Shown: one piece after another, positions 15,798 through 25,267 of the stretch
How positions within the stretch are numbered: the stretch's first letter is position 1
How the letters are laid out: every line of letters begins with the position of its first letter
Assembly: GCA_001775755.1 (NCBI GenBank)
Contig: MEYF01000071.1
Coordinates: forward strand, 22,571 to 59,592
DNA length: 37,022 nt
Direction: 5' to 3'
DNA from: Candidatus Aminicenantes bacterium RBG_19FT_COMBO_65_30
Lineage (GTDB): Bacteria; Acidobacteriota; Aminicenantia; Aminicenantales; Saccharicenantaceae
Program-made: the position numbers and the translations under genes
Notes under the pieces: generated by a model
The model's database searches: none
Told to the model about the DNA's origin: nothing
What the model saw: only the letters and a program-made list of their open reading frames with translations

Positions 15798-17012
15798 TCA
15801 TGCCTGACGGCGGAGGCGCGGCATGAAGACGGCGATGGCCGTTGCGGCCAGGAGAGTGATCCCCGACCCGATGAGGACGGCCGCGGGCTGGCCGAAACGC
15901 TCGGCCGTCAATCCAACGCCCAGCGATCCGATGGGCATGAGCCCGAAGAAGGTCAAGGCGTAGATGCTCATGATCCTCCCCCTGAGCTCGTTCGGCGCGA
16001 AAGTCTGAACGAGGGCGTTCGATAGGTTGAAGATGAGGATGAGCGAGAGACCCGATCCGAAAAGGAGGACCAGGGAGAGGGGCGTCCAGCGGGTCAAAGC
16101 GAACAGCGCGGTCACGATAGGAAAGGCGAACGATCCGAAGGTCAGCAGCCGGCCCCGGAAGCGGAAGCGTCCGAGCGAGGCGATGAGGAGGGCCGCGGCG
16201 AGGGCCCCGGCGCCGCGCGCCGACTGGAGGAAGCCGTTCGTCCTGGCGTCGCCGTGGAGGATGTTGACCGACCAGGCGGGGATAAGGGTGACGAAAGCCA
16301 TGCCGAAAAGGCTGACGACGGCGATCAGGCCGACGATCGTCCGGATCTTCGGATGGGCGGCCACGTATTTCAATCCTTCCTTGAGCTCGGCCCGGGCGGA
16401 GGCGCGTCCGGGCTTGGGTACGAACGGCTTGAGCCGCATCAGCCGCAATGCGGCGATGACGGCGATGAAAGAGATACCGTTGATGGTGAAGCACCAGGCC
16501 GGGCCGAAGAAGGCGTAGGTCAGGCCGGCCGCGGCCGGGCCCAGGGCCGTGGCCGTGTTGAACATGGCCGAATTCAGGGCGATGGCGTTGGTCATGTCCT
16601 CCGCTTCGACCATTTCCAGGACGAAGGCCTGGCGGGCGGGCGCCTCGAAGGCGTTGGCCGTCCCGAGCAGGAGGGCGATGACCAGGATGTGCCACGGCTG
16701 GATGAGGTGGAGGAAGGTCAAGGCGGCCAGGGCGAAGGCCAGGACCATCATGGCCGTCTGGGTGATCATAAGGAGGGTGCGGCGGGGCACCCTGTCGGCG
16801 ATGACCCCGGCGTAGAGCATGAACAGCCAGGTGGGCACTCCCATGGCGAAGCCGACGAGTCCGAGGTAGGCGGGAGATTTGGTCAGGTCGAAAACGAAGA
16901 AGCCGAGGGCCGTCGACTGCATCCAGGTCCCGAAGAGCGAGACGATCTGACCCCAGAACCAGAGACGATAGTTGGGGTATTTGAGGGCCGTCACGGCCTG
17001 CTTCCAGCTCAA
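15798..17012 (-). CDS. Major facilitator superfamily transporter (MFS_3/EntS-like)
   Basis: At least 404 residues with about twelve membrane segments. After the first helix, GVIADRVPRRTLL (near residue 70) is the A-type loop between helices 2 and 3. The sequence resembles the EntS/MFS_3 branch, whose members export siderophores or small metabolites; the substrate here is unknown. The TTG at 17012 has no ribosome binding site. The frame stays open upstream to CTG 17081, which overlaps the cupin stop as CTGA and has AAGGAG eight bases before it; that would give 427 residues starting MKYQGPPEPG. I give the conventional start as the coordinate but think the CTG start is more likely. Confidence 0.85.
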   Translation of the reverse strand: MSWKQAVTALKYPNYRLWFWGQIVSLFGTWMQSTALGFFVFDLTKSPAYLGLVGFAMGVPTWLFMLYAGVIADRVPRRTLLMITQTAMMVLAFALAALTFLHLIQPWHILVIALLLGTANAFEAPARQAFVLEMVEAEDMTNAIALNSAMFNTATALGPAAAGLTYAFFGPAWCFTINGISFIAVIAALRLMRLKPFVPKPGRASARAELKEGLKYVAAHPKIRTIVGLIAVVSLFGMAFVTLIPAWSVNILHGDARTNGFLQSARGAGALAAALLIASLGRFRFRGRLLTFGSFAFPIVTALFALTRWTPLSLVLLFGSGLSLILIFNLSNALVQTFAPNELRGRIMSIYALTFFGLMPIGSLGVGLTAERFGQPAAVLIGSGITLLAATAIAVFMPRLRRQA

Positions 17013-17077
17013 CTGCTTGCGCAGGCCGAAGAGACGGTGGATGAACGGCGGGCCGGGCTCGGGCGGGCCTTGATACT

Positions 17078-17452
17078 TCAGGAAGCCGGCTCCTTCAGCA
17101 TTTCTTCGTCGGCGGCCCGCCAGGCCGGATCGACGATGCAGAGAAAGGCGAGGTCGCCCGCGCCGGTGTTCTCGATGAACTGGACTTCGCCGGGCGGGAT
17201 GTAGACGGCCTGGCCCGCCTCGACCTCCGCCCGCTCGCTTCCGACGTGCACCAGGCCCCGGCCTTCAAGGACGTAGTAGACTTCGGCGCTTCTCAGACGG
17301 TGGGGCAAGGTTTTCCCGCCGGGCTTGACCACGGCATGAGCCAGGCTGTACCCGATGGCCAGAAGCTCCTTGTCCGGGTGGAGGAGCTCCCTGAGGAAAG
17401 ACGCGTCGCCGGCCTTGAATCCCGCCGCGCTCTTGAGTGACTTGATGATCAT
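17078..17452 (-). CDS. Single-domain cupin protein
   Basis: A 124-residue cupin. The first motif (PGGKTLPHRLRSAEVYYVLEGRG, described here by its key residues His51 and Glu57) keeps one His and the Glu, with Arg where the second His usually lies. The second motif, VYIPPGEVQFIENTG, has Gln where the metal-binding His is normal, so metal binding may be altered. Such proteins often bind small metabolites or act as isomerases or dioxygenases. It lies just downstream of tRNA-Pro, with its ATG 19 bases past the tRNA 3' end and no clear ribosome binding site. It probably shares a transcript with the MFS gene. Confidence 0.85.
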   Translation of the reverse strand: MIIKSLKSAAGFKAGDASFLRELLHPDKELLAIGYSLAHAVVKPGGKTLPHRLRSAEVYYVLEGRGLVHVGSERAEVEAGQAVYIPPGEVQFIENTGAGDLAFLCIVDPAWRAADEEMLKEPAS

Positions 17453-17471
17453 GGGCCGAGAGGCAAAAAAA

Positions 17472-17546
17472 TCGGGGAGGTGGGATTTGAACCCACGACC
17501 CCAGCGTCCCGAACGCTGTGCGCTAGCCAGGCTGCGCTACTCCCCG
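17472..17546 (-). tRNA. tRNA-Pro (anticodon CGG)
   Basis: A complete 75-nucleotide cloverleaf on the minus strand. The acceptor stem is CGGGGAG/CTCCCCG with discriminator A; the D stem is GCGC/GCGC; the anticodon stem CAGCG/CGCTG encloses TTCGGGA (anticodon CGG); the T stem GTGGG/CCCAC encloses TTCAAAT. CCA is not encoded; a run of seven T follows directly (17471-17465) and may end or weaken the transcript. Reads CCG proline codons, common in this GC-rich genome. Confidence 0.95.
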
Positions 17547-17559
17547 ACTTGAGCGGCTT

Positions 17560-17565
17560 ATTATA
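17560..17565 (-). promoter_or_regulatory. -10 box of the tRNA-Pro promoter
   Basis: A perfect TATAAT on the minus strand, 13 bases upstream of the mature tRNA 5' end. No convincing -35 hexamer is at the usual distance. Confidence 0.5.
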
Positions 17566-17714
17566 CACAGTTCCCGTCCGGAAGGGAAGTGGCCGGCCGC
17601 ATGCCCGTTCCCGGCGAAGCCTGACGCCCCTGTCACGTCCGGGCTTTCGGCCTTTACGGGAGCCCGGCTCTGTACTATCATAGGACGCTCGGGATCCCAT
17701 CGAAGGAGCACATC

Positions 17715-18107
17715 ATGAACTCAAAGAAAACGGCGATCGGTTGCCTCTCGTTCGTATTCCTGGCGGTCCTGGCGCTCTCGGCCCAGGACGTCCCGGTGAA
17801 GCCCGCCGCGATCGGCGGCGTCTGGGAGATGACGACGCAGACGCCCCAGGGCGACATGACCGCCGACGCGACGATCGTCCAGGAGAACGACAAGTTCAAG
17901 TTCTCGATGGTCGGCCTGCAGGGGATGGAAATGAACGGCGAGGGAACGGTCAAGGGCCAGGACGTCGAGTGGACCGTGACCATCAGCGCTCCCATGGGCG
18001 AGTTCATGCTCGTCTACAAAGGCAAGGTCGACGGCGAGACGATGTCCGGAGAGGTCCAGGCCGGCGATTTCGGGGCTTTCCCCTTCACGGCCAAGAAGAA
18101 GAAATAG
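17715..18107 (+). CDS. Small secreted protein, predicted beta-barrel
   Basis: A 130-residue protein with a clear signal peptide (residues 1-23, ending in LALSAQD). The mature part alternates strands around VWEMTTQTPQGDM, FKFSMVGLQGMEMNG and FMLVYKGKVDGETMSGEVQ. This regular pattern of strand pairs resembles small beta-barrel proteins in which each strand is a short repeat; lipocalin-like folding is inferred. No family name is offered. The tail is AKKKK. GAAGGAG seven bases before ATG 17715 is a good ribosome binding site. It is followed by the Ca2+-ATPase gene, which has its own promoter. Confidence 0.8.
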   Translation: MNSKKTAIGCLSFVFLAVLALSAQDVPVKPAAIGGVWEMTTQTPQGDMTADATIVQENDKFKFSMVGLQGMEMNGEGTVKGQDVEWTVTISAPMGEFMLVYKGKVDGETMSGEVQAGDFGAFPFTAKKKK

Positions 18108-18145
18108 GCCGCTTCTCTCCCGCATCGTCGCCGCGCCCGGCCCGG

Positions 18146-18175
18146 TTGTCCCGCTCCGGCCGGAGAGTATATAAT
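18146..18175 (+). promoter_or_regulatory. Promoter of the Ca2+-ATPase gene with an internal palindrome
   Basis: TTGTCC (18146-18151), an 18-base spacer and a perfect TATAAT (18170-18175). The spacer contains CTCCGGCCGGAG (18154-18165), a perfect 12-bp palindrome in the position of a repressor or MerR-type operator. The predicted leader is about 35 bases and carries the AGGAGGAG ribosome binding site. Confidence 0.6.
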
Positions 18176-18216
18176 GCCGCTTCAGACCCGGCCATGATCC
18201 CAGGAGGAGTCGTACG

Positions 18217-20919
<2,703 letters not shown>

Positions 20920-20940
20920 TCGTTCCGGTCAGGAGGGATC

Positions 20941-20976
20941 ATGAAGAACAGCATCAAGGAGATGGGGCTCGTATAG
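20941..20976 (+). CDS. Possible 11-codon upstream ORF before the sulfatase-fold gene
   Basis: ATG 20941 opens the peptide MKNSIKEMGLV and stops at 20974-20976. Its AGGAGGG ribosome binding site is far better than that of the sulfatase-fold gene, whose ATG lies 10 bases beyond this stop. It could be a translated leader that couples ribosomes onto the next gene, or the remnant of a longer reading frame. Confidence 0.35.
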   Translation: MKNSIKEMGLV

Positions 20977-20986
20977 ACCAGCGAAA

Positions 20987-23137
20987 ATGCGCTTCCCGAC
21001 CCGGCCGCGGCTTCCCGGCCTCCTGATCCTGGGGCTCATCCCGCTCTGCGGCTGCGGCCATCCGGCGCGCCCGGCCTCCCGGCCGAATCTTCTTCTCGTG
21101 ACGGTCGACACGCTCCGGGCCGACCGGGTCGGCTTTTATTCCGACCGGCACGTCCGGACGCCGAACATGGACGGACTGGCCGGCCGGGGCGTCGTCTTCA
21201 CCCGGGCGTTTTCCCACTGTACGACGACCCTGCCGGCCCACACGGATATCCTCCTCGGGGCGACGCCCCTCTATCACGGCGTCCACGACAACGCCAATTT
21301 CGTCGTCGGTCAGGAGTTCCTGACGCTGGCCGAGCACCTCAAGGGTTCGGGGTACTCGACGGGGGCCTTCATCGGCGGGTTCCCCCTCGAATCCCGCTTC
21401 GGGCTCGACCAGGGTTTCGACATCTACGACGACCGTCTCGACCGGACGGGCCCGACGCCGGGCGACAGCTGGACCCGGCCGGCGGAGGCCGTGATCGCGA
21501 GCGCGCTCGCCTGGCTCGAAGGCCGGCCGTCCCCCTGGTTCCTGTGGGTCCATCTGTGGGACCCGCACGAGCCCTACTCGCCGCCGGAGCCGTATAAAAC
21601 CCGGTTCGCGGACAGCCCTTATGACGGGGAAGTGGCCTACGTCGACGCCGCGCTCGGGCGGCTCTTCGGGTATCTCGATCGGACCGGCCTCGACCGTTCG
21701 TCGCTCGTCCTCCTGACCGGAGACCACGGCGAATCGCTGGGCGAGCACGGCGAGACGACGCACGGTTTCCTCGCTTACAACGCGACGCTCTGGATACCCC
21801 TTATCATCGCCGATCCCGGCTTGGGGCACCGGGTCGTCGGCGCCCCCGTCTCGCACGTTGACATCTTCCCCACGGTCTGCGAGCTCCTGGGTGTCGATAT
21901 TCCCGGCCAGATCCAGGGGACATCCCTCGTGAGGGCCATGAAGGGAGGGCCGGAGGTGCTGCGGCCCATCTATTTCGAATCCCTGACCCCCTTTTACAGC
22001 ATGGACTGGGCCCCCGTCTCGGGGTTCATCGACCAGGACGAAAAATTCATCGACTCACCCGTCCCGGAAATCTACGACCTGGGAAAGGACTTCTCCGAGG
22101 CCGTGAACCTCGCCGGAGCGGCCGCGGTGGAGGCGAAAAGGGAGTCGCTCGGCGAGCTCGTCCGTTCCCTTTCCTCGGGGACGGCGGGCAAGGCCGCCCA
22201 AGCTTCAGACAGGGAGACGCTCGAAAGACTCCGGAGCCTCGGCTACGCCGCGGCGTCCCCCGGCGGCGGGAGATCGGGCCGGACGAAGTTCGGCCGGGAA
22301 GACGATGTCAAGGCCCTCCTTCCGTTCTACAACAGGGCCATGGCCGCCCTGAGCCTCTATGAGGCGGGCAAGGCGGGGGCGGCCATCGAGGAGACCAAGG
22401 CGGTCATCGCCGCCAGGAAAAACATCAGCACGGCCTACCTCAACCTGGCCCACTTCTTCAAGGAGGAGGGCCGCCTGGACGATGCCGCCGCCGTCCTCAA
22501 GGAGGGATTCGACGCCCTTCCGGGGAACTACTATATCTACCTCGAATACGTCACCTGCCTGTACGAAGCCGGCGACTTCGACGCGGCGATCGCCGCGCTC
22601 GAAGGACGGCGGCTTCCTCAGGTCGAATTCGACCCGCTCGTCTGGAATTATGCCGGACTCGCATGGCTGAAAAAAGGGGACGAAACGAAGGCCCGGAGAT
22701 GTTTCGAGAAGGCCCTGAGCATCGACGCCGAGTCGTCCATCACGTGGTACAACCTGGGCAATCTCGACTATTCCCTCTTTCAATCGACGGGGGACAGGGC
22801 GCGCCTCGAAGCCGCGGCCGGGAGCCTTAGGAAAGCGGCGGCTATAGATCCGACGAACGGACCGGCCCATTACGTCCTGGGCGTGACGCTCTATCATTTG
22901 GAGGACTTTCCGGCCGCGGTCGCGCAACTGGAAAGCGCCCTGGCCGGCGACCCCGAAATTCCCGAAGTCCTCTATTATCTGGGCCTGGCCCATTTGCGAG
23001 CCGGGGATACATCAAAGGCCTGCGTCCGACTCAGAGAATACCGGGGGACGGCGCACTTCGGCCTGCTGTCCGCCGAGGAGCAGGAGGCCGTCGACGGCCT
23101 TATCGCCCGATTCTGCGGGCGGGACGGGCCGTCGTAA
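20987..23137 (+). CDS. Sulfatase-fold lipoprotein fused to TPR repeats
   Basis: A 716-residue protein. The signal sequence ends in LCGC, so Cys23 (or Cys21) may be lipidated. An alkaline phosphatase/sulfatase-superfamily domain spans about residues 33-420: metal-site Asp41 (LLLVTVDTLRADRVGF) and GDHGESLGEHGETTHG near 245-260. At the nucleophile position, HCTTTLPAH puts Thr81 where sulfatases have Cys or Ser, so formylglycine cannot form there; a phosphohydrolase or phosphotransferase role is as likely as sulfatase. About residues 440-716 form several TPR repeats (YNLGNLDYS, YYLGLAHLRAGD). The ATG has no clear ribosome binding site. It converges on the GWxTD gene nine bases away. Confidence 0.85.
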   Translation: MRFPTRPRLPGLLILGLIPLCGCGHPARPASRPNLLLVTVDTLRADRVGFYSDRHVRTPNMDGLAGRGVVFTRAFSHCTTTLPAHTDILLGATPLYHGVHDNANFVVGQEFLTLAEHLKGSGYSTGAFIGGFPLESRFGLDQGFDIYDDRLDRTGPTPGDSWTRPAEAVIASALAWLEGRPSPWFLWVHLWDPHEPYSPPEPYKTRFADSPYDGEVAYVDAALGRLFGYLDRTGLDRSSLVLLTGDHGESLGEHGETTHGFLAYNATLWIPLIIADPGLGHRVVGAPVSHVDIFPTVCELLGVDIPGQIQGTSLVRAMKGGPEVLRPIYFESLTPFYSMDWAPVSGFIDQDEKFIDSPVPEIYDLGKDFSEAVNLAGAAAVEAKRESLGELVRSLSSGTAGKAAQASDRETLERLRSLGYAAASPGGGRSGRTKFGREDDVKALLPFYNRAMAALSLYEAGKAGAAIEETKAVIAARKNISTAYLNLAHFFKEEGRLDDAAAVLKEGFDALPGNYYIYLEYVTCLYEAGDFDAAIAALEGRRLPQVEFDPLVWNYAGLAWLKKGDETKARRCFEKALSIDAESSITWYNLGNLDYSLFQSTGDRARLEAAAGSLRKAAAIDPTNGPAHYVLGVTLYHLEDFPAAVAQLESALAGDPEIPEVLYYLGLAHLRAGDTSKACVRLREYRGTAHFGLLSAEEQEAVDGLIARFCGRDGPS

Positions 23138-23146
23138 GATCCGGGG

Positions 23147-25189
23147 CTATTTCCCCAAGCTTTCGAAAAGGGCCTTGACAAGAGGCTGGTCGGCCTTGAT
23201 GAGAAGGGAGCGGGAGAGCGTCTCGCGGGCCTTGTCCTTCTTGCCCATTTCGAGATAGACGCTGCCCAGGAAGTTGAGGACCTCGACCGACTCGACGGTG
23301 AGCTCGGCGGCCCTCTCGAGATATCGGGCCGTCCGCTCCAGGTCCTTCCGCCCGTAATAAATGCTCCCGAGAACGGTGAAAACCTCGCCGTCGTTCACGC
23401 CCTCTTCCGCGAGGGGCAGAAGGAGGTCGAGGGCCGGGCCGTCGTTCCCCTCGATGGCGTGGCACCTGGCCAGGAGGACCTTGGCCGGTACGTAGCCGGG
23501 AGCCGTGCTCAGGGCGATCCCGAAGAACCGGCGGGCCCCGGCGAAGTCCCGGCGGAAGAACGACTGACGGCCGAGCTCCGTGTAGCGGGACTCCGGCGAA
23601 GGGCGGTAAGCCTGCTCGAAGGAAAATGTGCCCGGCGGCCTGGGGGCCGATGAGACGGTGAAGGGGGCGGAACTTTCGAGGACTGCCGTCCCGGCGAGCG
23701 CGTCCTCGACGCGGACAGACAGGGAATGAACGCCATCCGCGAGTCCCTTCGGCGAAAAGACCTTATGGACCGGAAGGGACCGTTCGCCGGCCGGAAGGGA
23801 AAGGGTTTCTCCGTCCGACCTGACCCGGGCCTGGCGCGCGTCGAGGATGGCGTACTCGACGCGATAGTCGCCGGAATCAGCGGTCTGACGGTAGATTTCG
23901 AAATACAGGTAGATGTTCTCCTCGGGACCGAAGACGCCGTCCGTCCTCGGGGTCACTTTGCTTTTTCCGAAGGTGAAAGGCAGCCTCGCGGCGTCGGCCT
24001 TCCCGGTTGCGGCCGCGGCCTCAAGGGAAAGCGGAACGATCCGTCCGGCCAGGAGCAGCGGCGTCGAGCGGCCGGTCGCCGGCAGAGAGACGTGGAGGTC
24101 CTTTTCCCCGACCCGGCTGCCGACGTAATCCCGGAGGAGGATGTTGACGGTGTATTCCCCGGGGATGAGAAGCTGGGAGAAGGCGTAGCCGAGGCCATAG
24201 CCCTTCTTGGCCTCCATTTCGGCCTCGGTGAGCTCGAGGCTGAGCTGGTCGTTGAACTGGGCGACGACATTCCGTCCACGGTCGCGGACGGTCACGAAGA
24301 CGTCGGCGCGGCCATAGAGCTTCTCTCCGGACCTCTCGAAGGTCAAGTCCGCCGGGGAAACGCTGAGAGCGGCGTCGTAGTAGAAGTTGCCCCGCCCGTC
24401 CTCGGAGTAGAACCCGTCGGCGTCAAAGGGCAGCTTCTCCAGTGAGACGGTGGTCGTCACCCGGGGCTTGTCGGAGGGACGCAGGGCCTCGAAGGCCGCC
24501 GGGTCCCTGAGGGTGGCCAAAATCCGCTCGGATTCAAGCTGGTCGGTGCCGGCCGTGACGCTCTGGGTGGCCATGAGGAAATCGATGCCCATGTAGCTGC
24601 GGATGAGATTCCGGATCTCGGCATCGTCGCCCGGGCCGAAGTCGTAGTGACGCTGGGGGACGAGGTACTCGAGGCCGTCGAAGAGCGGGCTGTAGAGCTT
24701 GAACTGCCCGACGCCCCACTGCTTGAAGAACAGCAATCTCAGCGAGTTCGGCAACCCGGGAAGGCTCAGGTTGGTGTAGTTCCAGACCTCGCAGGGGAAG
24801 ACGATCTTGCCCGAGGTCTCGTTGTCGATCGTGTTCGGGGGGCCGAGGAGGATGAAGATCCGGCCGCGGTCGGTATGGATACCGTACTTGCTCTTCGCCT
24901 CGTCCAGGCGGCGGTAGTGTTCCTCCTTGAACTCGTTGGCCGCGGTCACGGGGAGAGGGTCGCGCCGGGCCCAAAAGGCGCTGATGAACGCGTTCCGCTC
25001 GCCGTCGGTCTCCAAGGAGAGGAAGAGCTTTTTTTCCTCCCCGGTGATGAGATAATTGACCTCGTCCTTGAGCCAGGTCTCGAACGTCTTGTCGAGCTTG
25101 AGGGCTTTTTGAGAGTCCGCCGGCAGGTCCGTTGTTGCCAGGCCCAGCAGGGCCAGCAGGAAGACGGCGCAGAGACGGAGCTTTCTCAT
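23147..25189 (-). CDS. GWxTD domain protein with C-terminal TPR repeats
   Basis: A 680-residue exported protein, signal peptide about residues 1-20. The GWxTD domain spans about 35-200: FWARRDPLP, then EEHYRRLDEA, and the name motif as GIHTDRGRIFILLGPP at 103-118, with Ile in place of the usual Trp. A beta-rich middle (about 230-530) is not assigned. The last 150 residues contain TPR-like pairs (SRYTELGRQSFFRRDFAGA; later VLNFLGSVYLEMGKKDKA). GWxTD proteins are common in Acidobacteriota and relatives; their function is unknown. ATG 25189 is preferred because an upstream TTG at 25228 falls inside the terminator hairpin; the ribosome binding site is weak (GGAA). Confidence 0.85.
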   Translation of the reverse strand: MRKLRLCAVFLLALLGLATTDLPADSQKALKLDKTFETWLKDEVNYLITGEEKKLFLSLETDGERNAFISAFWARRDPLPVTAANEFKEEHYRRLDEAKSKYGIHTDRGRIFILLGPPNTIDNETSGKIVFPCEVWNYTNLSLPGLPNSLRLLFFKQWGVGQFKLYSPLFDGLEYLVPQRHYDFGPGDDAEIRNLIRSYMGIDFLMATQSVTAGTDQLESERILATLRDPAAFEALRPSDKPRVTTTVSLEKLPFDADGFYSEDGRGNFYYDAALSVSPADLTFERSGEKLYGRADVFVTVRDRGRNVVAQFNDQLSLELTEAEMEAKKGYGLGYAFSQLLIPGEYTVNILLRDYVGSRVGEKDLHVSLPATGRSTPLLLAGRIVPLSLEAAAATGKADAARLPFTFGKSKVTPRTDGVFGPEENIYLYFEIYRQTADSGDYRVEYAILDARQARVRSDGETLSLPAGERSLPVHKVFSPKGLADGVHSLSVRVEDALAGTAVLESSAPFTVSSAPRPPGTFSFEQAYRPSPESRYTELGRQSFFRRDFAGARRFFGIALSTAPGYVPAKVLLARCHAIEGNDGPALDLLLPLAEEGVNDGEVFTVLGSIYYGRKDLERTARYLERAAELTVESVEVLNFLGSVYLEMGKKDKARETLSRSLLIKADQPLVKALFESLGK

Positions 25190-25224
25190 CGGGAATTCCA
25201 GGCTATTCTCAATTAAAGAAAAAC

Positions 25225-25256
25225 TCAAGGGGGGATCCCGGAGGATCCCCCCTTGA
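25225..25256 (-). terminator. Intrinsic terminator of the TonB receptor gene
   Basis: CAAGGGGGGATCC (25226-25238), loop CGGA and its exact complement (25243-25255) form a 13-bp stem, 14 with the flanking A-T pair. On the minus strand it follows the receptor stop by 11 bases and is followed by TTGAGTTTTTCTTTAA, a T-rich tail. This is a convincing rho-independent terminator. Confidence 0.85.
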
Positions 25257-25267
25257 ACAGCTTCGAC

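Noticed and set aside
4619-17012. A new defence or toxin-antitoxin system
   Set aside because: The VIT-VWA protein, giant kinase and small ORFs lack any toxin, nuclease, reverse transcriptase or effector motif, and there is no mobile context.
17465-17546. Prophage or island attachment site at tRNA-Pro
   Set aside because: No integrase gene and no repeat of the tRNA 3' end is seen in the window.
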